Assembly (NCBI RefSeq): GCF_963082655.1 | Contig: NC_081552.1 | Coordinates: forward strand, 5,766,648-5,830,647 | DNA from: Stomoxys calcitrans | Lineage: Eukaryota > Arthropoda > Insecta > Diptera > Muscidae | DNA length: 64,000 nt | Reading direction: 5' to 3' | Shown here: positions 10,835 to 22,800 of the stretch, piece by piece | Layout of the letters: every line of letters starts with the position of its first letter | How positions within the stretch are numbered: position 1 is the stretch's first letter | Notes under the pieces: model-generated | The model's database searches: none | What the model saw: only the letters and a program-made list of their open reading frames with translations | Told to the model about the DNA's origin: nothing | Translations under genes and position numbers: made by a program

Positions 10835-11243
10835 CAATTTGACACAGCGAAACGGTCGGCAAGACGGCGAATGTCTTATAGGAAGATCCGGATCGTGAGA
10901 AAACGAGGCTATTACTCAAAGAAGGTAAGAAGGATGCCAGTATAGCTCTCAGTATCTTAACGGAACACACAGGACTTGTGCAAAATAGGTACGGCAAGTG
11001 ATAGTATGTGTAGGGAATGTGGGGAAGATGATGTGACGTAGGAGCATTGCCTATGTCATTGTCCGGCTTTCGCGGCTAACATACAGTGGCACTTAGGTGG
11101 GCACACAATACCAGATATGAATCAACTAAGGAGCATTTTATGGAAAACAATTAGGGACTTTGTAAGTAGAACGGAATTTCCAACTTAGAGTTTCTTTTTC
11201 GGGCTTACTTGTTAGTATCAATAAGCCGATTACTGGCTTAGGT
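10835..11243 (+). pseudogene. RNase H-bearing non-LTR relic, 3' end
   Basis: Nearly the same as 1855-2160: GAAACGGTCGGCAAGACGGCG, then GATCCGGATCGTGAGAAAACG, the Cys-rich C-terminal motif (CRECGEDD..EHCLCHCPAFA, frames broken) and the 3' UTR phrase AATAAGCCGATTACTGGCTTAGG. A short retroposon (11245-11655) interrupts the 3' UTR, and the tail resumes at about 11660 with CTCTTTTCAACCTTACCTAA. Confidence 0.7.
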
Positions 11244-11244
11244 T

Positions 11245-11655
11245 GTTGATGTTGTAGCCACATTTTCATGTGAATGGGTTGATCCTCGTCAAGCTCCTGT
11301 AGGTGAGCAAGCTCGTTCCGGTCCAAAGGACCGATCGCCGCGGGAACAGGATGACCATTAGTTATTTAAAGGCGCCTATAACCCGCCTTGTCCTATCAAG
11401 CATCATAGGCACTCAGTATTTGTGTAAGAATCGGTGCCGTTAGTCCTCTCACTGAGACTCCGCTGGATACCGCTGATTGTTCGCGACTGCCGTTGCAGCT
11501 TCTCCGTATGGAGCATTCCACTATCTGCAACCTATAGACGGTAGTTCGCAGCTAAAATTCTCATGATAGCAAGGAACACCACACAGATCGGACCTCAATG
11601 TTCCAGCCTGTGTGGTGCTTACAGCTATCCCGTGCCGGGCATAGGTGTATGTCCT
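11245..11655 (-). repeat. Short retroposon family (GGCTACAAC tail), copy 2
   Basis: Best-preserved copy. On the minus strand it ends GGCTACAACATCAACAACC. It contains GAGCAAGCTCGTTCCGGTCC, CGATCGCCGCGGGAACAGG, GTTATTTAAAGGCGCC and CATCATAGGCACTCAGTATT. It is inserted in the 3' UTR of the non-LTR relic at 10835, so it is the younger of the two. Confidence 0.75.
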
Positions 11656-11659
11656 TAGT

Positions 11660-11940
11660 GGCATTGGGCGAATTAAACCTCTTTTCAACCTTACCTAAGC
11701 TTATATGGATAAGTTTTTAATTTCTGGTTAAAATAGAAATCGTCCAAACGATTTGGCGAAATCCGATCCACGGTGAAGGGTACATATGATTCGGTCCGGC
11801 CGAACTTATAGTTTTTTAATTGAATATAATTTTTTAATTTATTTTTTCCGATGGCCTATCTGTTACAAAGCTTGAAACTATGTCGTTAATCAAATCTTTT
11901 TCCTTCTATAAAAGTTTCCAAAACGAACCGCCTCCGTATA
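11660..11940. other. LINE tail, small repeat fragment and AT-rich spacer
   Basis: 11675-11700 is the resumed 3' tail of the relic at 10835. 11765-11815 is a short piece of the dispersed repeat (CCACGGTGAAGGGTACATATG, CGGTCCGGCCGAACTTATAG). The rest is AT-rich. Confidence 0.5.
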
Positions 11941-11944
11941 CAAC

Positions 11945-12815
11945 ACACTGCTACAACAACCCAAACCCATGGCAGTCGTTTGTACGCACCCGATTGACCC
12001 GATAGAATCCTTCATCGGCAAGGGCTGCCGCCTCAGTGCACGTGTTCGTCCTTTTCTCGTCATAGAAGAGGCACTTCCCGGAGTGCCTTCTCCACACGCT
12101 TCTGGTTCGTGCCGGGATTGAAAAGAACCCCTGACCCTGGTTCTGTTCGGTTTGCCAGAACCGCCTCCATCATCTGTCGGTGTCGGTGAGCTGTAACCGG
12201 AGCATGGAGTGGGTACATTTCCAATCTTGCTCTGACCCCCCGACCTCTCCCCTGCGGCAATATACTCAACAGCATCATCCCAGGCCCAATATTGCCAGGC
12301 CAGTGTATAATTTGTGCAATTGAATTGCAACGGTCTCCGTGGCTAGATCGACAAGATTGTCGATTTTATGAATCGGAAGAACATATTCGTCTCAGCGGTC
12401 CAGGAGACACAGCTGATCAACATCTGCAGCTTGCACAGTTGTCAGGATACAATGTGCCACGTAAGGATCGCTTAATGAATGGAGGTGGGGGATTGGCCTT
12501 CGTGATACACCATTCCGTGAAGTATAGACCCATCTCGCCTGCGCCTGGCGCTAGTAACCCGTACATGGAGTGCATGAGGATAGCAGTCAGGTTAGGTACT
12601 GCCGAGATACAGCTATCCAACGTGTACATACCGGCGGTTGGCAGCTGTATCCCAAATAATGGCCAAGCTTACAAGGCCGACTTAAGTGGGCTACTGTATG
12701 ACCATAATCATCTGCTTTTAGCAGATTTTAATGCGCATCACGTTTCATGGCATTCTCCCCTACGTAACGACAAGCGGGGCATAGTTTTGGCAGAGCTCGT
12801 TTTGCACGGTGTTTG
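11945..12815 (+). pseudogene. Jockey-type non-LTR 5' part: PHD-like Cys/His domain and endonuclease, frameshifted
   Basis: Same family as the 2291-4931 element. It starts with the about 65-bp head ACCCGATTGACCCGATAGAATCC...GGGCTGCCGCCTCAGTG (11985-12035). A frame at 12120-12305 reads CSVCQNRLHHLSVSVSCN...WVHFQSCS, a PHD/zinc-binding pattern. The endonuclease follows (QLNCNGLRG near 12318, then GGGGLAFVIHHSVKY, LSNVYIPAVGSCIPNNGQAY and LLADFNAHHVSWHSPLRNDKRGI up to 12815) with at least one stop and two frame changes. Broken, not functional. Confidence 0.75.
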
Positions 12816-12831
12816 AAGACGCCTGAGCCAG

Positions 12832-12880
12832 TTGTTGTTGATGTAGCAGTGTGTAGTACACTGAGGCGGCAACCCGTGCT
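12832..12880 (-). repeat. LINE-end chimaera (partial), TACAAC-type tail
   Basis: On the minus strand: GCCGCCTCAGTGTACTACACACTGCTACATCAACAACAAC in pieces, i.e. the head-derived GCCGCCTCAGTG phrase fused to the LINE 3' tail. It abuts the truncated endonuclease copy on one side and the minus-strand RNase H relic on the other. Fuller copies lie at 22664-22775 and 31245-31345. Confidence 0.6.
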
Positions 12881-14330
12881 AATTACAAAATCCTTAATTG
12901 TTTTCCATGCCACGCCGCGAAAGCCGGGCAATGACATAGGAAATTCTCCAATGTCTCATCATCTTCCCCGCATGCCCCACACATGATATCCCTTGTCGCA
13001 CCGATTTTGCATAAGTGAGCTCGTAGTCCTATGTGTCCTGTTATGATACCGAAAGCTTTACTGACTTTCGGTTTGCTTCCTTTCAGGAATAGCCTCGTCT
13101 TCTCACAATCCGAATCTCGCCATAGGATGTTCGTCATCCCGCTGACCGTTTTGCTGTTCCACAGTGTTACATGCGAGTTTGTAGCCCACGCTCTTTACTC
13201 AGGCTGCGTCGACCCGAAGGGCTTCGGGCTAACCAAGTTTGTTGACGGCAGTCCTCTGGCCTTCACGGCCAAATCGTCTGTTTTTCCATTTCCCCTCACT
13301 CCGCTATGGCCCGGCACCCAAACGCTACGGATCGTGCCATTCTCAGAGAAGGCGTTAATCTCCTTTTTACACTCCAAGACTGTTTGTCACTTTACAGTCT
13401 GGTTGTTATTGCCCTTATGGCCAGTTTACTGTCCGTAAAGATGTTCACACTCGACTTCCTCGCGTTAGCCCCACACCACCTCATGCATTCCGGATCTGCG
13501 CCTGCAGGACCGTATTATGGTCAGGCAGTCTAAAACAGATTTCGGTCCCTGGGTTCTCTATGAAGACTCCCAGACCCACTTTATTCTCTAACTTTGATTC
13601 ATCCGTGTAACATGATCTTCTAGATGACAATACAATGGTTCCGTCAATCCAAGACTGTGCCTCAAGTTTCCTTTCAGGTATCCGATCAGAAACCTCTTCC
13701 ATTCCTTTCAGATTTTCTATCGTCTACTCGATTATACCGCGATGGTATGAGCTGCTTCTATCCTCTTTCCATTCTCCAATCACCTTGAGTCTCAAAGCGG
13801 CAATGGTTGCCTCACACTAAATTTGTATATCTAAGGGTCGGATATCTAGAATAGTCTCTAGTGCCCTAGTGGGGTTGTTTTCATAGCTCCGCCTATGCCA
13901 AGACAAGATGTTCTCTGAACCTGTTGTATGGTCCTTATGTTGAACTTTTTCTCCATAGCAGTCCACCAAACTACTGAGGCGTAACTAAGTATTGGTCTAA
14001 TTAAGCTCCTGTAGGGCCAGTTGACTATCATCGGATTCAGGCCCTATTTCGATTGTACGGCTCATCCGCGAGCCTTCTCGGAATGCTCCTGAATATGATA
14101 CTTCCAATTCCTGTCCAAGATAACTCCAAAGAATTTTACCTTGAAATCGTTCTATTGAACAAACGTGGTGCGTTAAATTAGCCCATCTTCGTCTTCCTGG
14201 TGAAGAAGCACATTTCGGTCTTTCTTGGGTTAACATTGAGACCCCTAGATCTAGCCCAGTCGTATGCCATCTGCAGGACCCTTTCGGCCCCTTTGACATG
14301 GACATTAGAGATTAACCCGCTAACTCGCCA
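12881..14330 (-). pseudogene. Non-LTR ORF2 relic: RT thumb, RNase H, C-terminal zinc motif (I/R1/LOA type)
   Basis: Reading down the minus strand: an RT C-terminal region (KCASSPGRRRWANL and FQGKILWSYLGQELEVSYS, about 14300-14050), then SCYTDESKLENKVGLGVFIENPGTE with the RNase H Asp (13700-13580), then VWVPGHSGVRGNGKTDDLAVKARGLP (13320-13240), FGSTQPE, and finally FGIITGHIGLRAHLCKIG with CGACGEDDETLENFLCHCPAF (13060-12920). The order and motifs are those of RNase H-carrying non-LTR elements. Several frameshifts and stops make it a relic. Confidence 0.8.
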
Positions 14331-14689
14331 CACATAACTAATATCGGGGGTAATATGTCTTCTCTAAGCTCAAAAATTTAAATGGACAACAGAGGCTGTA
14401 TGTGGTGAATCAATAAGCGTTGTTTTTGATTACAAGTAATTTGAGCTTTGACAACTTCAATGGCATTCCTGATGCTCAACATTTCAGTTTGAAACGGTAC
14501 AGTTTTTTAACCGGAATGTCGAAAAGTAAAATCATAAAAAAACTCATTTCGTTTTTTTTATAACAATTCTAAAGCGTACTTTTCCCCGGCCACCATTTAA
14601 CAAACTTTAAAGGTCATATTTTTCGTTGACTACCGTATTTTATAAAGTGGCATAATGTCAAATCGTGACAAGATCTGTAACTAGGTGAA

Positions 14690-14960
14690 TTAATAAAGGT
14701 GGTCTTACGCCTACAGCTGAAAACACCCGTCCAGTTTGAAAGTATTAAGATGTCAGTTCTGTGTTTACATTCACAGCAAACCACCCCATTTTTTGCACGT
14801 TCTCTTTGTTTGTGTTTATCTTTCTCTCACACGTACACACACGAGGGCAAGTTTCTTTGGTTTTGTGGAGAACAATGTCAATTTTGCAATGACATCTTAA
14901 GGACAAGATGGCGGATTTCACCATATTTTTATTACTTCGCCATGGATCTGTAAGGGGGCT
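14690..14960 (+). mobile_element. MITE-like element (GTGGTCT terminus), diverged copy
   Basis: AATAAAGGTGGTCTTACGCC, CAGCTGAAAACACCCG, AAGATGTCAG and AAGATGGCGGATTTCACCAT match, in order, the reverse strand of 50592-50842. The right terminal repeat is lost or too decayed to recognise. No coding capacity. Confidence 0.6.
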
Positions 14961-16879
14961 ATATCAAGGCACATGCCAATATCTCTCATCAAATTTGTAT
15001 ATATTCAAAAAACGGATCATGTTTGTTTTAAAAATGGATTTAGCTTAGTGTAGCTCAATATCGTACATATAATTTAAACATATAAAACTTTTCACTTTGC
15101 TCCAAGCAAAAATAAAAAAAGTATACATTGACTTATTTCCTAGCCGTAATTGAATGTTTTTGAATAATTGTGACGAACGATAAGTTATAATTTATCGTGC
15201 CGCCTACCTAATCGCACTTATTTTCCATTAGATATACTTGACGTCAAATTGTCTCTGTAGGGAATTTCATTAAAATTCGATAGCATGAACTATGACCGGA
15301 CCTTGAAAATTTATTTAAAATACAAAGTTTTCCATTAAAAACGTATATATAGGCTAATTTTTGTTTGTTTTTTCTTCCAAGTATAAGTTGATTCAATTTT
15401 ATTGAGACCAAAAATTAATGGGTTTGTTTACAATCAGTTTTTAAAATAAAACTGAAGTCAATACTCGTACTGCTTGCTGTCAACGAAGTTTTTATTACGA
15501 CATTAAGAGTCTGTTCGTTGTCATCCAAATAGTATATAATATTTGCAGTTTGGCAAGCTGGATTGGTGAAACTAAAAACACATTGATTAAAGACAAAATA
15601 TATTTGGAATTTGTACAAAGAACCATCAGGGCGTTTGCAAAAAAATAAATAAATAAAAATAAATAAATTATACGAAAGGCTGTGTAACATATTAGAAACA
15701 ACAAAACAAAAACCAAAATATAAAATACAAAACAAACGAAGAAGAAATTAACATTTCAGAGAGTGAGATTGAGATTCCATAAAAATTATGGCCATCAAAC
15801 TCCCACAAACCAAATACAAATCAACAAACTGGAGAACTATGCTTCAAGTGTATGTCAAGAAAAAAACCACCTCTAAATAGTTAGAGCCTCAAACCAAATA
15901 GACCCGCATGGAGAAGTATTTGTTTCAGCTGGCAATGATTTGGAGTTATATTTCCAAATACTTGTGGAGTGATTAGTGGGTTGAAATGCATTCATTTGTA
16001 GTTTCGGCCACAATTAATAAACCAAAACAAAAAGAAATTAGTTTAAAAAGATACTATTTACCAATATTTTGGAGAAATTTAAGTGTATGCATTGCTAAAT
16101 GGATTTTAGAATTAGACAAAGAGTTTGGAATGTTTTTAAAAATGTAACCGAAAGAAAGTATTTTAGAGCAAAATTTAATGTTGAGATTAACTAAAACAAA
16201 AAAGCAAAGAAAATTTTGAATTCAAAACAATTACCGTTTTGAAAAGAGAAACAAATATGCCAAATAAAGAAAATGAAAAACAAAAAAAAAAAAAACAAAC
16301 AAGCAACTGCAAAATATATACGAAATACATTTTGCACATTTGTAAAACTTGTAAAAGGTAACAAAAATATATTTCCAATAAAAAAAGAGACAATTTTTTG
16401 AAAAACACCCACCTCTCCTTGTTGTTATTTCATTTTTTCAACTTGATTTTAGAATTGTGTCAAACAATGGACAGTTTTATTCGATATTGCTTTTCAAACT
16501 CACACTAACTACATGGAATCAAAAAAGCCAATATAAGAAGTGATTAGTTATTGATTTTGAGTAACATACATCAAAAGGGAAAACAGAAGACCATTACCTA
16601 ACAAATTTCATTATAGCTAAATACAGAAATAAATATAAAATTTATAAATAATATAGGACGACAAAAGAACGTGTTAAAGCCTACTACAAACTATTGAGTC
16701 TTTGGAACACAAATACATTAACGTTTAAATGCTTTGCTCTACGAAGACCCTTGTCGCCAGCATACAATACTGATGACTAAGGGCACATTTGCTACCATTT
16801 AAAATATTGTCATTGTTCGAAGCCTGAGTCGAAATTTTTTCTTGCTTTCTCCCCCTCTCTCCCATGCTGACTTGCTTGC
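14961..16879. other. Sfxn2 3' flank / intergenic, no other gene seen
   Basis: AT-rich, with simple frames only. It lies downstream of the Sfxn2 stop on the minus strand. A minus-strand AATAAA at 16476-16481 could serve as poly(A) signal, about 400 nt after the stop. A short AAATAAATAAATAAA run lies near 15648. Nothing else is recognisable. Confidence 0.5.
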
Positions 16880-19800
16880 TTAGAGACCTTTGTTGAAATA
16901 TACCTTTTCAGGTACTTTACCATTGGTATTTTTAACCATTTCCTCATAGAATTCCGGCTCGAGGCGCTTAATTGTCGATGTATTCAACGCACTATGGACA
17001 AAAGAAAGATTTAAGAGCGAATTCAGTATCTTTTAGAAGGATTTTAAGTCAATAATGCTACTTGTACATACCATATTTGAGGAAATAGGGAGCAGGCCGT
17101 TGGTACCATGAAGAGTAAGCTAAAAGGCGAATAATTTTATAATAAATGTTCGTTAGGAATGGAGAAATGGAAGTGGACGCTTTCGAAAATGAGTGTTTAA
17201 ATAAAATAAAACATGCAAAAAGTGAATGAGGAAAATGTAATGATGGACTATGCATTATATTAGAGGGCAATTTGCATAGAAAAATTTTAAATTGAGTTTT
17301 TCACCACTACCGAAATTTTATTCAGCCAAATATTTGTTACCTCATAAGAAACCATAATCAAGTTACATCTGAACAAACTCTATATACATGTTATAGGGCT
17401 GACTAACAAACAACATTTATTATTTGAAATGATAAATCGAACTAATAAACTAGACAAAGTTCTTTCGTTTGTTTCAAGACGAGCTCAATGAACGGATTTT
17501 TTTTTTTTTTTTTGCAGTTGAAGAGGAAACGCACCAACCACTAAGGGACGCGTTTCGTCCTTGGGTTGGAAGACTTTTCAACTATATTAGGTCTGGAGGC
17601 TTCAAGGGCCATACATTGTGGTAAGACGTACTTATATCGAATATACCGCGAAAACGTGTCTCCGATGTAAGCACGACACTAGCGCAAGTTTGACGCCTTT
17701 CACACTAGCTGTTCTCGTCCACCGCATGTGTTTTTGAAGTGATCGACTTATTTTCTATGCGACTACCTTGCTTCCGTTGCAAACACATATCATCTGTGCA
17801 TTTTTTTTTTTTGAAGTTGTATTGATGGCTTCGAACGCTAGACAACGGCAACAAAAACTGGTCAAATGAAGTAACATATTGGTGTTACCTTTGTAATGGT
17901 AACTATCCAGCAAACTACAAAGGGTGTACTATTTACAAACAAATATTCACACAGCATTGCCCTCCTCTCAGATCTGGTAGAAAGCCACAAGCAGCTGCAC
18001 CTCAACCTTTGAACAATCCAGCCCATCGCATAAATGGGGTCTCGTACTCAAACACTGCTAGAAATACCCAAGCAGATATTGTTAAAAGACGTGTTTTATA
18101 TTCAAAAACAAGCAAACGAATGAAAAATTTTATTTTTCAATATACATACAAAGGGTAGTTTTCATAACTAATATTTCATAGCATACTACCATACATTATA
18201 ACAAAGTTTATTTATTTAAAGTACAATCTTCATTTCCAACACCCCCATTAGATTGGTCTTTAAAGCCAAGTAAATTGCAACAATGGATATGTTTGGGAGC
18301 CGGCAATCCTTTCGTCAGTATGTCTGCCACCATATCTCTAGTTTGAATGTAAGCAATCTTAATTTGGTCTTCTTCAATTAATTCTCTAACAAAGTGATGA
18401 CGAATGTCGATGTGCTTTGAGCGAGCATGAAATGTATTATTATGTGATAAACAAATAGCACTCTTATTATCGCATTTGATTTCAATGGAGTGAATTTCAT
18501 CAAGTTCTGTGAGCAAGGATTTAAGCCACATTGCTTCTTGTGCTGAAGTCGATAATGCCATGTATTCAGCTTCGGTGGTAGAAAGAGCTGTAGTCTGTTG
18601 CTTCTTTGAATTCCACGATATTGGCCCATTTTGAAATTTAAAAACATAACCAGTGGTTGACTTTCTGTCATCCACATCACCAGCCCAATCAGCATCAGCA
18701 AATCCATCTATTTGACTAGATCCATCTTTACTGAATTGCAGTGCATAATGACTTGTCGCCTTAAGGTATCGGAAAATTCTTTTTACAGCTTGCCAGTGTG
18801 CTTTACCATAATTTTTATTAAATCGTGAAAGCACCCCCACTGCATATCCAATATCTGGCCTTGTCACCTGCGCTGCGTACATTATGCTTCCGACTGCTTC
18901 TTGATACGGTATGGTTTTCATTTCGTTTATTTCATCTTCTGTGGTAGGACACATATTCTTGGTAATTTTCTGGTTGATGTCAATTGGAGTCGAAATTGGG
19001 TTGCATTGATCCATGTTGAACTTTTTCAGCATATCTTCAATGTATGAATTCTGATTCAACCATAGCTTTCCATTCTCACGATCCCGTGTTAATTTCATTC
19101 CTAAAATATAGTGGGCTGGACCTAAGTCCTTCATCTTAAAACATTTTGAGAGTCTTTCTTTTATGTGCTCTTTACTTCTTTGATTATTTGAAAATATCAA
19201 AATGTCATCGACGTAAATTGCCACGTACGTTTTCTCTCCGTTTTGAGTTTTGAAATAGATGCATGGCTCTGTTTTGGATTGTGTGAGACCAATTTTCTTC
19301 AGAGTTTCATCTAACTTTCTATTCCAAACTCTACTCGCCTGTTTTAAACCATATATGGATTTCTTTAAGTGACATACCTTACGTGTGTCCGATTTGCAAC
19401 CTTCTGGGATTTTCATGTAAATTTCTTCTTTTAGTTCACTCTGAAGAAACGCTGTCACAACATCCATTTGATCTATGTCCAAGTCATGACGAACGGCCAG
19501 GCTGAGAAGAAGTCGAATGGATGAATATCTCACAACTGGTGAGAACGTTTCGCTATAATCAATTCCTTCCTTTTGTGAATATCCTTTTGCCACAAGTCTG
19601 GCTTTGTAACGCTCGATTTCACCGTTAGAATTTCGTTTTATTTTGAACGTCCATTTGCTATCAATTGCATTCCTTCCTGGTGGTAAATCAACAATTTCCC
19701 AGGTTCCATTTTCAACAAGTGCATTTAGTTCGTCTGATATAGCCTTTTTCCAATGTTCTCTATCAACACATTTTAAAGCTTCTCTCATATTTTTGGGTTC

Positions 19801-22800
19801 CTCAGAACATTCTATGAGACTTACTTGCGCATACTTTGGATTAGGCTTCATAGTCCTAGACGATCTTCTTAATTTCGGAGATGCGGTTCTACTGTCATCA
19901 GATGAACGGTTATCCACACATTCCTTAAACTCATCTTCAGAAATTTGATCAGAAATGTCCTCATTCTCTTGACCATCCGCTTCGCGAATGTTAGGATCTT
20001 CTTCCCCCACTGAATCGCATCCGAAATCTATTTTGTAAAATATAATATCACTTTCCCTCTTTGGGTCATCTAAGAATTCAGATTCCAGAAATTTCACATC
20101 CCTGCTCAATGAAACATTTCCAGTTTTAGGATCAAAAAACCTATACGAATTCGGATGTTGTGAATAGCCAATGAAAATCACTTCTTTGCCTTTTGGATCC
20201 AACTTTTTGCGTTTCTGCTTTGGGACTTGAACAACGGCCTTGCATCCAAACACTTTTAAATTCTTCAAATTTGGTTTTCTCCCATACCATGTTTCATAAG
20301 GACTAAGGAAATTTTGGCGCTTACATGGAGTTCGGTTTATTAAATAAACTGCAGTATTTGCAGCCTCAGCCCAGAAAGTTTTTGGTAGTTTTGAATCAAT
20401 AAGAAGGCATCTGGTTTTCTCAATGATGGAACGATTCATTCTCTCTGACTTACCATTTTGTTGCGGTGTGAACGGCACCGTGGTCTGATGTTGAATTCCA
20501 TTTTGCACCATGATGCTTTTCATTTTAGCATTGCAGAACTCGGATCCATTGTCACTTCTAAATGCTTTAATTCTTTTACCAGTCTCATTTTCAACTTGAT
20601 TTTTGAACTCCAAAAACTTCTCAGAGACTTCACTTTTCTTCTTTAAAAAATAAACAAAAATTTTCGATGAAAAGTCGTCAACAAAAATTAGCATGTATTG
20701 TGAGCCCGCAAAGGATGGACATTCCATTGGACCACAAACGTCACTGTGAATCAATTCCAGGAGGTCAGTTGTACGATTGGTTGTTTCATAAAAAGGATAT
20801 CTTGCAAATTTCCCTTTATAGCATGTAACACACTCGAAGTTACAAGGTTCAAAGCAAATTCCATCAACAGCTCCAGAAGCCATTTTCTTCAAAATGTCAT
20901 TATTCACATGCCCAAAACGCTTGTGCCACATCTGAACTTGATTTTCTTGAGCCTTTCCTGCTAAAGCCTTATGATTCGAAGTCTTTAATTGAAACATACC
21001 ATTCACATGATTTCCAGTAGCAATAATTTCCTTGTCATTGGTGATAACCTTACAGCCATTATTAGTGAAACGAACTTCGTGTCCCTTTTGTACTATTTTC
21101 GATACTGACAAAAGGTTTAGACATAATTCTGGAACAAACAGTACATCATTGAGCTCAACAGACTCCCTGTTCGCAATTGTAGGCAAATCTATATTTCCAA
21201 CTCCTTTTACCATCATCTTGGAATTATTTGCAACTGTCACCTCAGCTACTTTTGGTTCAATATTACCATTAAACAATGCCTCATTGGACGACATATGAGC
21301 CGATGCTCCAGAATCAAAATACCAGTTCTCTTTTCCGGCACTACTTACCGAAAAGGAACCAATCATTGCATTTGACTTTTTCTTTGTGGTATTTTTGTTT
21401 GGGCACTTAGCAGCAATATGTCCAAATTTTTGGCAATTAAAACATTTTGGACCCTTTGGTTTTTGCTTCTGACGACTATTGAGTGCTAAATTTTCATCAT
21501 TTTGGATGCGCACGTCCTGTAAAAGTTTTAGCTTAATAGAATCTCCTGTGATTTTCATTCCAGAACTTTGAATGCCCATTATCATTGGTTTATATTCCTC
21601 AGGAAGACCAGCCAGCATCATTGAACCAACCCATTCTTCATCCAATTTCAAGCCAGCACTTCTAAGCTTATGTGCACTCGTCAATATATCATTTACATAC
21701 CCATCCACGGACGCAAAATTATTGAGTTTTGCAGAACAGAACCTCTGGATAAGACTGACTCTTCGTACCAAACCAGAATCGGCAAAGACTTGATTCAAAG
21801 TATCCCATATTTCTTTGGCATTCTTGCACTCTCGAATATGTGGATACACACATTTGTCCACCAGCATAATTAGCTCTGCTCGGGCTTGAATATTTTTCTC
21901 CTCTTTGCTCTCAGTTCCCTCTATAGACTTCCATAGATTCTTCATTTGAAAATATGCCATTACGGCAAACTTCCAATCTTCGAAATTTTCATTTCCATGC
22001 AGCTTTTCTATAGCAGTATTATTCGTTGCCATTGCTAGTAAGTAATAACGTATCTTACAAATCACACTTCAATTATTTTACGCGTTCAGGCCCATAACCT
22101 GTTAAAAGACGTGTTTTATATTCAAAAACAAGCAAACGAATGAAAAATTTTATTTTTCAATATACATACAAAGGGTAGTTTTCATAACTAATATTTCATA
22201 GCATACTACCATACATTATAACAAAGTTTATTTATTTAAAGTACAATCTTCATTTCCAACAGATATACCAGATCCTAAACCCCAGCCACAACTTTCCCAA
22301 TCACAACATTTCCATTACAATTTAATACCACAAGCTTCCGAGATACAAAACATGTTAAACAATCATAATCAAATAATGCAACAAATGACAAGTCTCAAGG
22401 AAAACTGTGAAACACCATCATGGAATACACTATTGCACAGAAGAAATTTAGGCAGCAAATGTCATTGTTGAAAGCTTACAAGGTCCTCTTATAGTATCAT
22501 CTATTTACAGTCCGCCCAAGCATAATATCAAGAAAGATAAATATACCAATTTTTCCAATACTCTCGGCAATAAGTTTGTGGCGTGTAGTGATTAAAATGC
22601 CAAACACACACAATGGGGGTCACGTCTAACCACACCAAACGGAAGACAGCTTTACTGAGTTTGTTGTTGTTGTTGTAGCAGTGTGTTGTACACTGAGGCG
22701 GCAGCCCTTGCCGATGAAGGACTCCATGGGATCAATCCGGTACGTACAAACGGCTGCCATAGGATTGCTGGGTTGTTGACATGATGAAGTACGCTCCAAT